In this document: positions 52,535 through 63,286 of the stretch, one piece after another | Layout: each line of letters starts with the position of its first letter | Position numbering within the stretch: the stretch's first letter is position 1 | Assembly: GCA_017139535.1 (NCBI GenBank) | Contig: WOUO01000009.1 | Coordinates: forward strand, 62,001-126,000 | From: Trichocladium uniseriatum | Lineage: Eukaryota > Ascomycota > Sordariomycetes > Sordariales > Chaetomiaceae | Direction of reading: 5' to 3' | Length of the DNA stretch: 64,000 nucleotides | The notes under the pieces: model-generated | Told to the model about the DNA's origin: nothing | The model's database searches: none | The model's input: only the letters and a program-made list of their open reading frames with translations | Position numbers and translations under genes: made by a program

Positions 52535-54274
52535 ATGAAGTCCGAAGCCGCCCCCGTCTTGCCCGTCGACACCGGCTCCCCGCCCGGGAACGCCGGACCG
52601 TCGCGCAGGAGAAATGCCGTCTTGATTGCGATGCTCGTCCTGATCGGACTGCTGGTGACTTTTCCCGACTTTGCATCGTGGCCCCAGACGCTACCCCGAC
52701 CGTCATTGGGACGAGAACCCGACTTCAAATCCGGATGCACACAGCCAGACCCGCTGTTCCCCGGCAAGGACTCGGAGCTCGACAAGGTCTACGACCGCAT
52801 TTCCAGCACCGCCTTCAGGAATGACAGCATTCGTCGCCTCTCGGGCGCTGTCCGGGTCAAGACTGAGTCGTTTGATGACCTCGGAACCATCGGCGAGGAC
52901 CCGAGATGGGATGTCTTTTACACGTTCCACGATTATCTGGAGAAGACGTTTCCCCTCATCCACAAGAAGCTGTTGGTCGAAAAAATCAACACCCATGGCC
53001 TGCTGTACACGTGGAAGGGCAGCGACGAGTCGCTGAAGCCGACACTTCTCATGGCGCATCAAGACACGGTGCCCGTCCCGCCCGAGACTGTCGGTTCTTG
53101 GACGCACCCGCCCTGGAGCGGGGCCTACGACGGCAAGTACATCTGGGGCCGCGGTGCTAGCGACTGCAAGAACCAGCTCATTGCGCTCATGGAGACGCTC
53201 GAGCTGCTGCTGGAAGCCGACTTCAACCCCAAGCGCACAATCCTCCTGTCCTTTGGCTTTGACGAGGAGTGCTCCGGCACCCGCGGGGCGGCGCAACTGG
53301 CCGACTTCATCCACAAGCGTTACGGCAACGACGGCATCGCCGTCATCGTCGACGAGGGCAGCAGCTTTGAGCAAGCCTGGGGCACGCTCTTTGCCAAGCC
53401 CGGCACGGCCGAGAAGGGCTACACCGACGTGCACATCACGGTCCGCATGCCCGGTGGCCACTCATCCGTCCCCTCGGACCACACCAGCATCGGTATCCTC
53501 AGCGAACTCATCACCCAGATCGAATCCGAACAGTACCGCACCCGCCTCGCTGACGAAAACCCCTACTACACCCAACTCCAATGCGGCGCCGCCTACTCAC
53601 CCGGCTTCCCTCACAAGCTCAAGAAGCTCCTCGGCCGCCGTCCATCCTCGCACGCCACCTGCAAAGCCAAGCCCGACCACCTCGCCCTCGAAGCCGCCAA
53701 GCAAGGGCCCGAAATCAAATACCTCATGCAGACCTCCCAAGCCGTCGACGTCATCACAGGCGGCATCAAAACCAACGCTCTCCCCGAGCGCGCCACCGTC
53801 GTCGTCAACCACCGCATCAACATCGGCGAGACCACCCAGGTCGTCAAGGACCGCCTGACCTCCCTCGCAGGCGCCCTCGCGAAAAAGCATAACCTGACCC
53901 TGCACGCCTTCGACGGCAAGGAGGAACCCTCGTCCATCGTTCTCGCGGCCTCGACCCACGAGCTCGAAGTGGCGCCGATCACGCCGGCGGGCGCCGACGC
54001 GGGGCCGTTTTCCGTGCTGGCGGGCACGGTGCGCGCGCTGTATGGCGAGGAGGTGGTGGTTACGCCGGGCATCATGACGGGGAACACGGACACGCGGTAT
54101 TATTGGGACTTGACGAGGCATATTTTCCGGTTTGCGCCGGGGCTGGATGCCGAGGATGGGCCCGGGCTGGGGAATATTCATACCGTGGATGAGCGGGTTA
54201 GTGTGTTGAATCATTTGAATTCGGTGAGGTGGTTTATGTTGTTTGTGAGGAATATGGATGAGGCGGAGTTGTAG
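52535..54274 (+). CDS. Vacuolar carboxypeptidase S-like M20 metallopeptidase (579 aa)
   Basis: Single exon. A short cytosolic N-terminus precedes one membrane helix (about 29-44, VLIAMLVLIGLLVTF), giving a type II protein as in yeast Cps1. The M20 di-zinc site is complete: H175 and D177 (AHQDTVP), D210 (RGASDCKN, bridging), E244/E245 (DEECSG, general base and ligand), D273/E274 (VDEGSS) and a late His in NIHTVDE. The lid/dimerisation domain GHSSVPSDHTSIG is present. Cps1 removes C-terminal residues from peptides in the vacuole so the cell can use them as nitrogen source. Length is normal for the family. Confidence 0.95.
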   Translation: MKSEAAPVLPVDTGSPPGNAGPSRRRNAVLIAMLVLIGLLVTFPDFASWPQTLPRPSLGREPDFKSGCTQPDPLFPGKDSELDKVYDRISSTAFRNDSIRRLSGAVRVKTESFDDLGTIGEDPRWDVFYTFHDYLEKTFPLIHKKLLVEKINTHGLLYTWKGSDESLKPTLLMAHQDTVPVPPETVGSWTHPPWSGAYDGKYIWGRGASDCKNQLIALMETLELLLEADFNPKRTILLSFGFDEECSGTRGAAQLADFIHKRYGNDGIAVIVDEGSSFEQAWGTLFAKPGTAEKGYTDVHITVRMPGGHSSVPSDHTSIGILSELITQIESEQYRTRLADENPYYTQLQCGAAYSPGFPHKLKKLLGRRPSSHATCKAKPDHLALEAAKQGPEIKYLMQTSQAVDVITGGIKTNALPERATVVVNHRINIGETTQVVKDRLTSLAGALAKKHNLTLHAFDGKEEPSSIVLAASTHELEVAPITPAGADAGPFSVLAGTVRALYGEEVVVTPGIMTGNTDTRYYWDLTRHIFRFAPGLDAEDGPGLGNIHTVDERVSVLNHLNSVRWFMLFVRNMDEAEL

Positions 54275-55143
54275 GTGCGGGAGGTTGCTTGGTTGGATAC
54301 CTGGAGATACATGATGGCTCAGGAATTAGATCAGAGGAGCATAGAGCGTGTGTAAAAATTGAAACGCTTGGCTTGTTGAGTAAGAAAGTAGTAGCAAAGG
54401 CTGTGTTTGGTATCGGATCAACTCCTTCAGATCTGAGCAAGTCCAACCTTGGAACCCATTGAGATGGAAGATTTCTTGGATATCGATGACTTGACATAGA
54501 ATCTAGTCGCTTACTTGAAACAAACCACGGCACCGGCGGCAGTTTATGGAGACACAGCATAGCTAGGCCCCAATCTCCACGGCAGATGCCACCGCCATCT
54601 CTCGTCGTGCAACCCGTAAGCAGGCTTTTCCTGTTCAGCGCCAGATCTGCATACTCGGTATCGTCTCTCATCCGCCGCTTTGTATCATTTCGGAAGCCTG
54701 TTTCAGAAACAACAGCACGACAGGCGCACCCACCAATTGCCGCCGCCGTATCTCACCCACCAGATTCCTATTCGCTGCGGACCGGCCAAGTGGAGGGGCT
54801 CCGGCGTGACACAGCATGTGGCATTCGGCGCCGAACGGCCAGTGGCGCTGTATCACGGCTTTTCTAGGTGGTGAGCGTGGGCGATCAACTGCGGAATCCG
54901 AGGGTGAGGCAGGGAGACTGGTCGGGGAGGGTGGACTGTGTTTGGCACGCTTTGCGGAGCAGTCGGAAGAACCCGAACGCTCTGGTGGGTTGTGTTCGGA
55001 GGTCGATCTTATATTATACGTGACGGCTATCCCTTGTCTTCTGTCAAGTTCGTTTCACTTGATCCGACTTTGTCAGCGTCACACGGGGGCTACCCGGTTT
55101 CTACAAGGACAAAAAGCTCAGTTAAACCACACGATTCTCAATC
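54275..55143. other. Spacer upstream of the PPPPY membrane protein
   Basis: About 870 bp; no supported gene on either strand. Confidence 0.45.
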
Positions 55144-55845
55144 ATGCCAGCTGTGATAATGATACCTGGCGACGCCGTCCACACTCTCCAACCCCGACAA
55201 ACTCCCGACTTCAGCAACCGCCCACCCTTCCAAATCCCACCCTTCATCCCACCAGACGACCTAGACCTAGACCTAGACGACGACCTCCCAGACACGGGCC
55301 CATTCATAGACGATGATGCCGACGACATCGACATAGACGACGACCGTGACGGGACTACCCTCTCACCCGGCACTATAGCCGCTATCGTCGTGTCCGTCGT
55401 CGTCTTCTTCGCCCTCGTCATGGCCATCTTTGCGTACATCCACCACCGCAAGCGCAAGGCTGCGGCCAAGGACGAGTTTGCCATGAAGGAGAGTGCGGAC
55501 GCCGTGGCTGTTACGACCTCGGGTGCGCTCGACCCGCCGCCGCCGTACGAGCTGGCAAGTCATCAGGGGGAGACAGGGGCAGGAACGGGAACTGAGGCAG
55601 GGACGGGAACGGGGACGGGGAGGGGGACACGGCAGTGGTATGATAATCTGAGCGATGCGAGTGACGTTTCGGATGAGATGGGGTCGCATGCAACGATTAC
55701 GGATGGGATAGAGCCGGGGAGTGGGAATAGTTCACGCCAGGCGGGCATGGTAATGCCAGCAGAACTCCACAGAGATCGAGAAGGCAACACGGAACCTGAG
55801 ACCAAAAAGAGCAACGTTAGGTACTCTTCAGAGGCAGAACGATGA
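55144..55845 (+). CDS. Single-pass membrane protein with acidic ectodomain and PPPPY motif (233 aa)
   Basis: The first 70 residues are Pro-rich, then extremely acidic (DLDLDLDDDLPD...DDDADDIDIDDD). One membrane helix follows (TIAAIVVSVVVFFALVMAIFAYI), then a basic stop-transfer HHRKRK and a polar tail. The tail carries PPPPYEL, a PY motif of the kind bound by WW domains of Rsp5/Nedd4-type ubiquitin ligases, then Gly/Thr repeats. The layout resembles fungal wall-sensor or adaptor-like membrane proteins, but no domain is recognised and there is no classical signal peptide. Confidence 0.62.
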   Translation: MPAVIMIPGDAVHTLQPRQTPDFSNRPPFQIPPFIPPDDLDLDLDDDLPDTGPFIDDDADDIDIDDDRDGTTLSPGTIAAIVVSVVVFFALVMAIFAYIHHRKRKAAAKDEFAMKESADAVAVTTSGALDPPPPYELASHQGETGAGTGTEAGTGTGTGRGTRQWYDNLSDASDVSDEMGSHATITDGIEPGSGNSSRQAGMVMPAELHRDREGNTEPETKKSNVRYSSEAER

Positions 55846-56046
55846 ATAACAGGTCCACGAGCACCCAAGGTGGTTTGCAGGGCAAAATATGTTTTCTAAA
55901 TTCCCTGCGTCTAAACGTCTCTTCCAAGATGTTCACGTGGAACTGATCTGGTCGAAACTGGTCATGCCGCCTCTATCGACGAGGGCGGAGTAATAATATG
56001 GAGAGAGGAGATCACCTCTGTCTGACTTGGTACATGTTGGACTATG

Positions 56047-57327
56047 TTACTTTGCCTGGCCCGCGTCACCGTTCGTGGCCGTCCCCGACTGGCCCTCTTG
56101 GCGGCCAGGCGGGAGGCGTTTGTCCAGGCCCAACGACATTCTCGCGTTCCGTACTAGGGCTTCTGTCACGGGCTTCGGCAACCTCTCCGAGGTTGACAAC
56201 AACCACCACCCTGAAGTAGGTTGTGCCGCAGTTTCGCCATTTTCCTCTCCAGCACCTGCATCCCCATCGACCCAGCCAACAGCGCCGCTTCCTTGGGATC
56301 TTCCCCGTCCTGGTACAACGTCAAAGGGACTCTCACGAACCCTTTCGGGACTTTCTTCCGGTCTATAACGGGGAACTCGACGCCGTCTAGCATCAATCTC
56401 CGATATCCGCCCGGCCCGCGCAAATGCCGATGTTCAGAAAGCTCCTCGTCGCTATAGTTTTGTACCCTCTTGCCGTCCGCCCCCCACCAACAAAACGCCG
56501 TTAACCACCCCGATAGCGTCACCAGGCCGCCCGACATACCTGCTCCCGCCTCGTGGACCGCGCGCGTCCAAAAGTGCTTAACGTCCGTCTCGTCGGGCCG
56601 GTCAAAGCTAGCCACCATATACTCGAGCACTTTGGTCAGCCGTACCGTCCACGCAGTAGTCTCGTCGTGGCCAATAGTCCCGAACCACGCTACACGCCGG
56701 AGCATGTCAGCCCAGTCACGCCTCTCGCCTAGTAGCGTTACCGACGGGAAGCTGCAGCCGACGCGAATCCTGTAGTTGAAAATATTCCTTCATAGTCCCT
56801 AGAAACGCCATAGCGGCTGTGGCCCGATCGTGCGGCGTGGTGGTAGTGAAGCTAGGCAGGAGTGTGGTGGCGACGCTGAGATCCTGTAGGCGCCCCTCCA
56901 CCATGGCCGCCAGCTGCTGCGCGACGGCGCCGAGGTCCACCGTCTCGATGGTGTTAGGGCGGGCGTCGACCACGAGTTCCGACCGGCCTTCGTGGGCCAC
57001 GAAAATGGGGCGGAGAGCCTCGGCGTTTCCGTTGACGAAGAAGCTGAACTGGGTTAGAATGGCGAGCCACACGTCGTCTGGCCGGAGCTGTAGGTGTAGG
57101 TCCTGCTGCTAGGCGCGGATGACGGTATGAACAAAACCATTCTTGTTGGGGACAATGGAGCAGGAAAGGGTTTCCGAGCCGGGATCCTGTTGGATGCTGA
57201 ATGAGGAGCGTAAGATGGGGTAGTGATGATCGTGGGCCGAGACATGGAAGAACAGCTGCGAGGGCGACGACATAGCCCCATCGCGGTTTCTGCCACTCTG
57301 GGGGTCTGGCTTAATGACGGCGGTCAT
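56047..57327 (-). pseudogene. Broken DUF4419-family gene
   Basis: DUF4419 sequence is recognisable in three frames. From Met 57327 the N-terminal region ends at NGFVHTVIRA and a TAG at 57111-57109. The same frame resumes at once with LRPDDVWLAILTQFSFFVNG, where family members have an aromatic residue instead of the stop. At a four-T run (56782-56779, minus sense) the coding sense shifts by one base into VTLLGERRDWADMLRRVAWFG and FWTRAVHEAGAG...LSGWLTAFCWW. Near 56245-56260 it shifts again to a PTSGWW ending that stops at 56047. No splice sites explain these breaks. The family is of unknown function. Confidence 0.78.
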
Positions 57328-58418
57328 CTTGAGGTCGCCGGCTTTCGATGGAAGGAATCGTTTGTCTGCAAGGGTGCCTAGGTCTGCCGAGCACCAGCAG
57401 CTCCGAGCGCGTGAAATGGAGGCTTTTTAGTCTTGTGTGGACAAGTCGGCTTGCGAAAAGGGGGTTTTGTTTTTCGTGCTGGAGGAGATGAGGATCTCGT
57501 ATTCGGGACTACATGGCGCGGCGCCGGATGAGGTTTCCGGGGGACTCTGCACAGCGCTAGAAACGAACTGTCGCCTTTAGGCCTTTGTCGAGGGGCCCAG
57601 CGGCGTGTTGCTGGGTGGTGGAGACATGGGGGGTTAGTATGTAGGTATGTACGTATGTAGCCTAGTAGGGGTACAAGGGCCCTCAAAACGGTCGCCGTTG
57701 ACCGACGCTAAGTGGGTTGCCTGAAGTTTCATCTCCGACCAACAACAGCCTTGGTAGCGGATCGGGACGGCTCGTTGACCGACCACGAACGCGACGAGGG
57801 AGACTTTGATTTGTGAGCGGGATAGGGGGCGAGGGAAATAAAAAGCGGTCTTTGGCTGGACGTCAGGTCTGTTTGGCATGAATTATTTGATGTATGACCA
57901 TAATTGTTAATCACAGTTTAGAGGTGAATCATGATCATTGAACCTTTCCGTTGTTACCATCCTCGTACAACAACCTTGGACATCCTGATCGGGCACCGAT
58001 ACTGCCTCGTATCAAGGGCAATGTGAAGGATGGAACAGGGTGCCTTTCGCGTTAGGAACCATAAAACAGCATCAGGCAAAAAACAGTTGGTAAATTAAGA
58101 AGCAATCATTGAAACTGTTGTGGTCGTGAATTCTGGGGTCCCAGGAACGATACCTAAGTTAGGTCGCGACCTGCTAGACAACTCCGATCACCCTACTGGA
58201 ACAACTCGGCCGATATAACACCACGTACCTATTCAAGGCCGAGAATTTGTACTCCAAAGAGCGCCGATCTGTTGAGTTGTGCGGGGTTAATCAAGATCAG
58301 GTCAGACTCGGACCAACCCAATGACGCATGTCCTGAATTTCAGCCTTTTAATTACTCCGCATTCCCCGACTCCCAACCATCAGTCTATCATCGTGCACCA
58401 AACAACAGCTCCGTCAAA
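57328..58418. other. Divergent promoter region
   Basis: About 1.1 kb between the broken DUF4419 gene (-) and the double-GFA gene (+). No supported gene. Confidence 0.45.
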
Positions 58419-59612
58419 ATGGCAGCAGACCTCCACCTCCCGCACCAACTCACCGGAGTCAACAAGACGCTGACGGCGCAGTGTCACTGTAAATCGGTCC
58501 ACTTCATCGTCTCGGTTCCCACCTCGGCCCTGCCTCTCCCCGTCCACCTCTGCCACTGCAGTATCTGCCGCCGCACCCACGGGACTCTCTGCTCTTTCCA
58601 TGCCTCCTTGCCAAAGGGGGTTGAGCCCGAGTTTATTCCCCCGTCCTCGGTAGCCTCTTCTCTCACGGGGTACCGCCACGTTGGCGCATTGTCAGAGCGC
58701 TTCTTCTGCAAGACCTGTGGCTGCAACATCGGGGACCGAGACCTGCAGCCCGAACCGGACACGGGCAAACCCAAGTGGCACGTCGCAACCTCCATCTTTT
58801 CCCACCACGACGAGGACACGTTCCAAATCCGCACCCACGCCTTCACCAACTCGGCCCCTCCCCCAAACCTCGCCACCTGGCTCCCGCACATCAACTCGCG
58901 CGCCATCCACGTCTGGAACCCCCCGCCAACCGCCCCCGGATCCACTTCCCCCCCTAAGCCTGAACCCACAGCCACCAGTAACCTTACTCAAAACGACGAC
59001 ACCCTCCTAGCCCAATGCCACTGCACCGGCGTGGCCTTCACCATCTCCCCGCCCTCCCCAACCGAAGCAGCCCACCCCTTGCTCCGGCGCTTCCTCCGCC
59101 CCAGCCCCCTCAACCCATCCGCATCCGCGCCCCTCACCCACCGCGTCGCCACCCTCTGCCTCTGCACCGACTGCCGCCTCACCTCGGGCGCGCACGCCAC
59201 GCCCTGGACGTTCGTCCCCCTCTCTGCCATCTCCCCACCCGTTCCCGATGATCTAGAAGGGTATGGCACGCTGAGGGTGTACCGGTCGTCCGGGAATGTG
59301 AGGAGGGGATTTTGTGGGGTGTGCGGGACGACGGTGTTTTATGCGGTGGATGACCCCGAGAGGGTGGATGAGGGGAGCGGGGAGCGGGTGGTGGATGTGG
59401 CGGTGGGGCTTTTGAGCGGGAGTGGGAAGAGTACGGTGGTGGAAGAGGGGTTGGCGTGGAGGACGGGGCGGTTGGCGGGGGTTGGGACGGGGAGGGAGTT
59501 TGATGGGGGGTTTGTGAAGGGATTGGAGGAGGGGTTGAGGGAGTGGGGTGTTAAGAGGCATGGGGGGATTGTGAGATTTGAGATTCCGCAGGCTGTGGAG
59601 GAGGGGCTGTAA
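58419..59612 (+). CDS. Protein with two tandem GFA (glutathione-dependent formaldehyde-activating-like) domains (397 aa)
   Basis: Single exon from ATG 58419. Domain 1 has zinc cysteines C22/C24 (QCHC), C45/C47/C50 (LCHCSIC) and C97/C100 (FFCKTC). Domain 2 repeats them at C200/C202, C247/C249/C252 (LCLCTDC) and C299/C302 (FCGVC). A Pro-rich linker separates the halves. The GFA/Mss4-like fold holds two zincs, and bacterial relatives act on S-hydroxymethyl-glutathione. Fungal double-GFA proteins are mostly uncharacterised, so an enzymatic role is only possible. The third codon positions change from C-rich in the first two thirds to G-rich in the last third. Confidence 0.9.
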   Translation: MAADLHLPHQLTGVNKTLTAQCHCKSVHFIVSVPTSALPLPVHLCHCSICRRTHGTLCSFHASLPKGVEPEFIPPSSVASSLTGYRHVGALSERFFCKTCGCNIGDRDLQPEPDTGKPKWHVATSIFSHHDEDTFQIRTHAFTNSAPPPNLATWLPHINSRAIHVWNPPPTAPGSTSPPKPEPTATSNLTQNDDTLLAQCHCTGVAFTISPPSPTEAAHPLLRRFLRPSPLNPSASAPLTHRVATLCLCTDCRLTSGAHATPWTFVPLSAISPPVPDDLEGYGTLRVYRSSGNVRRGFCGVCGTTVFYAVDDPERVDEGSGERVVDVAVGLLSGSGKSTVVEEGLAWRTGRLAGVGTGREFDGGFVKGLEEGLREWGVKRHGGIVRFEIPQAVEEGL

Positions 59613-60231
59613 GTGACGATTGGGCAATAACCTGGGTACGTTAGCTGGAGTGGGCGCTTGGTTAGGATGAGCGAAAGCATCAGGTTTGGACTTGATAGGG
59701 AAGTCTATACCATATGTTTACAGATTAGCACTAGCAACGGAACTTGAATTACTTGACAATACCTTTGACACAAATGCCCAGAAAACAATGTGTTATGACA
59801 CTGGCATGGTGCGGCACGGGCAAGATTTCTTCATGCTCGGTGAAAGAGCTCGCCTATCTCCCTCCGGCCCGGGTTCCTCCACCGTGATCGCTCAGTACGG
59901 CAAGCAGGTGTGCGGGGTTCCGTTCGCACCCGCCGGTGTCGTGTACACGTGGACGGGGTGCGGCGGCAACACGTGGGTGACGGAGAGAGTCAAGTACGTG
60001 TGCAGAGTGTTCTTTCTCACTGACCAAGGGGCTGGACTTTGGCGAGTACGTTGTTGGGGGTTGCGGTTGTGTCAGAGGGAACCCCTGAAGGGATTGCATG
60101 TCGGCAAGGGTTCAAGTTATGATTTTTGATGAACGCGGTTGATTTGTGGCAGGTATGCATACAACTTGGTATTGACTCCTAAGAATACTACAAACGAGAA
60201 AAGGGTTCGGTCACCCCATTTCACTAACCCC
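59613..60231. other. Convergent spacer with a protein-like fragment
   Basis: About 620 bp. Between about 59790 and 60010 the + strand reads as coding-like (STVIAQYGKQVCGVPFAPAG, then WTGCGGNTWVTE) with several cysteines, but has no signal peptide or clear start. It could be an exon or relic of a secreted protein gene. Confidence 0.3.
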
Positions 60232-60753
60232 CTACTTATTCACCTCCCTCGACCCCCTCCCACTCCAAAAGCTCTTATCCACCTTGTCATCGCCCGCCGG
60301 GTTCGCGAGGCCATGTTTGGCCTCAAAATCCCGATTGTGCTCGTCCACCTCGGCCTGCTGCTCCTTGCTCAACTTGACATTCCCACCCGGAATCTTCGCA
60401 TTGTCGACCTTGGGCGGCGCGGGGGCATGCTGCGAGCTCTCGAGCGGAGCGCCACCGCCGGTCCGGCCGCGCGCGTCGCCATCGGCCAAAGGATCGGGCA
60501 TGACGCCCGCCGTGGGGCTGGACCCGGTTTCGACGGCTTCCTTGCTGCGTGAGCCGCCGCTGGTGGCGGAGGGTTTCTCGGCTGACTTGGGGGCTGACGT
60601 GGTGCCGCCGCCGCTGGTGTAGGGGCGGGTGTGGATGGCGGTTATGCTCGGCAGTGTTGCGCTCTGAAGCGTGATTCCTTGGCCGAGGGTCGGCGTCCTG
60701 GGGGTGCGACACGCCGGGGCGAGCATTGAGACTGGGAAGGCGATGCGGTTCAT
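60232..60753 (-). CDS. Probable mitochondrial hypothetical protein (173 aa)
   Basis: The N-terminus (MNRIAFPVSMLAPACRTPRT...) has Arg, Ser and Thr and no acidic residue for 50 positions, as in a mitochondrial targeting sequence. A low-complexity Gly/Ser/Pro middle follows. The C-terminal block LSKEQQAEVDEHNRDFEAKH and DKVDKSFWSG looks ordered and is the likely conserved core. No catalytic motif. Function unknown. Confidence 0.68.
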   Translation of the reverse strand: MNRIAFPVSMLAPACRTPRTPTLGQGITLQSATLPSITAIHTRPYTSGGGTTSAPKSAEKPSATSGGSRSKEAVETGSSPTAGVMPDPLADGDARGRTGGGAPLESSQHAPAPPKVDNAKIPGGNVKLSKEQQAEVDEHNRDFEAKHGLANPAGDDKVDKSFWSGRGSREVNK

Positions 60754-61833
60754 GGTGCAGTACCTGGGTAGGTAGTAGGTAGGTTTGTAGGTTTAACGTT
60801 TAAGCTGTGGAGGTTGGATTTGCGGTGTTGAAGTTTGGAGGATTGGCGATGATGATGAGCGTAACGAGATCAATATTCCGAATATTTGGTGGAATAATGG
60901 TTCATAGCCCTCGAAAACAATGTTGATGGCAAGGTTTGTGCCACAGTCGCGAGCTTGGTCCGAGACCTGAGTTGAGTCCCCGAGTCTCATGACATCATCA
61001 CCACCCGAGCGGGGCACCCTTCCACCTTCCAAGTTCTGAGGGGCTAGCCATCAAGGTCCCCCGGTTCTTCCCAAAGAGATTCTGTTTCTCGGTTGAGAAA
61101 GGACCCAGTGCTCTGGATCTCGTTCCCATCGGGGAAGACAAGCTTTTCTTCCAGACATCCCGATCATTCGAATCCGTTTCTGGACGATGAGGTTGATTGA
61201 ATGTTGCACAGAGTGGATCTTCGAGATCGCAAAGAAGTCGGCTGTCTCAAAACGGCGATCCACTTGTCCCACATGATGGGTGTGATTCATTCCTCGACTT
61301 CGGTAATCCCGACCTCCCTGAGTAAACAAGCGAACCACACTGGGTTCGTCAAATCGGGCCTCCAATCAATGCATGCTCACTTACTGTTCAAGTTCGCTCA
61401 CAGCTTCACGGAGCTCAGCACCAATCCTGAAACACTAGTCGGCAATCAGATAATTGACCTATTGACAAAACTGAGGATGTTTAAGCATCGAGGCTCGACA
61501 CCTCGCAGGAGCTCTCATTCGGAATCCCTCGTCCCCTTCTCCTGAACCCCAACTCAACCGAGATCTGAAATTTCTGCCAGTGCCTGGCACAAGCCTTGCG
61601 GGAATCGATCTCACTGCCCCCACCTGAATGCAACCTAAATTGGTGAATCATAGTGATCTTAGAACCCCCTGCACACCAGCAGCATCAGTTGCAGAACGCA
61701 GCGCATAAGTCCGTTTCGGGCTCAAGAAGTTTGGATATTTAAGAGATGAAGCGCGTCCATGTTGCAGAACCAATTCATCGCTCACATCATCACAGCTTCG
61801 CACAGTTCAAGCCTTCGGCTAGTAGTTATCAAG
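60754..61833. other. Divergent promoter region
   Basis: About 1.08 kb. A gtaggtagtaggtaggttt run lies close to the mitochondrial-type gene. The frame at 61201..61545 is not protein-like. Confidence 0.45.
61736..61742 (+). promoter_or_regulatory. Candidate TATA-like element of the hydrolase gene
   Basis: TATTTAA, 92 bp before the hydrolase ATG at 61834. Confidence 0.35.
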
Positions 61834-63078
61834 ATGGCAGACAAGATATCAGCAGCAACAACAACAACAACAGCAGTGGACACCGCTGGTGGCAGCGACA
61901 AGACCCGTCTTATAGCCCCGCGGTACACTCTCACAGAACGCCTCAAATATGCCTTCCTCGCCTGGGCCTGGGAAGCCCTGCTGCTTACACCAATGTTTTT
62001 GATCAGCGAAGGCAAGAAGTACTTTAAGCCCCGCGCCGAAAAGGAGCCCGATCTGATCAAGACATACCCGGTGCGCAAGAAGCTTCCTGTGCGGTGAGTT
62101 CTCCCCCCTGACCTTTTAAGATGAAAAGTAAAACTGACTGACCCCCACAGCATCTTCTTCCCCCCTAATCACACCCCCACCTCCACCACCAAACCCCCCC
62201 TCCTCCTCACCATCCACGGCGGCGGCTTCGTCGTCGGCACCCCACACCTCAACGACACCTGGAACCGCGCCTTCGCCAAAACCCACTCCTTCCTCGTCAT
62301 CGCCCTCAACTACTCCAAAGCCCCGGCCTCCCCCTTCCCCACCGCCATCCACGATATCGAAGCCCTCACCATCTCCATCCTCTCCGACCCAACCTTACCC
62401 ATCGACCCCACCCGCGTCGCCCTCGCCGGCTGGTCCGCAGGCGGCAACCTCACCCTGGCCGCCGCCCAGCTCCCCACCCTCCGGCCCCTCCTCCGCGCCG
62501 CCATCCCGCTCTACCCAGCCGTCGACTTCGTCGTCACCGAGCCGACCAAGGCCCGAGCGAGGCGCTACAAGCCGGCGCTGGGCGGCTTCCGCGGGCGGGA
62601 TACCGACTTCCTGCTGGCCATGCTGGGCATCTTCAACTGGGCCTATCTGACCCCCGGCCAGCGGTGCGACGACCCGCTGTTGAGTCCGTTTTATGCGGAC
62701 CGGGAGGCGCTGCCCAAGAGTATTTTTATGATTGCGGTTGAGATGGATATGCTGGCGCTCGAGGCGCAGCGCATGGCGTGCAAGCTTGCCGGGAGGCGGG
62801 TGCCGGAGGTGGTTGGGTGTGCTGAGATGGTGGGGAAGGGGCGGTTGATTACCACGGGGGATGAGAGGTTTGCGTGGGAGACGAGGACGGAAGATGGTGG
62901 GAATTACAAGTGGCTGCTTGTGCCGGATACGGTACATGGGTTTGACCAGGATAATATGGAGGGACTGACGGGAGGTGATGTGGAGTTTTTGGAGGACGCG
63001 AGGATCAAGACGGCCAAGGTGATTGAGATGATTGGGGATTGGTTGTTGGAGGGGCCGTTCAAGGCATCCTCTGCCTGA
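61834..63078 (+). CDS. Alpha/beta hydrolase of the HSL/arylesterase type (2 exons, 395 aa)
   Basis: Exons 61834..62093 and 62151..63078 flank a 57-nt intron (GTGAGT, CTGAC branch, CCACAG). The oxyanion-hole motif HGGG is at 109-112, the nucleophile S182 in GWSAGG, an acidic residue in VEMDM and the catalytic His near 349 (DTVHGFD). Together these form the triad of the hormone-sensitive-lipase-like family, which hydrolyses short acyl esters. The N-terminus has a helical, partly hydrophobic segment (KYAFLAWAWEALLLTPMFLI) that could associate with a membrane. The substrate is unknown. As in the GFA gene, codon endings shift from C to G along the gene. Confidence 0.93.
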
Positions 63079-63286
63079 TTGAGTTGACAGTTTCACGAGT
63101 TCAATGACCTAGATTATAGACGGTTGATCATAGAGAGCTCTCAAGCTGGGCTTGAGTGAATGTCCTCCAACTTAGATCGAAACAAACACCCTATGTGATG
63201 GGAATTGTAAGGAAAGAATGCATACAAATCAGTAAACCAAATCAAGCGCAGACAGAATAACCAACATCAAAAAAAACAAGGTATCA

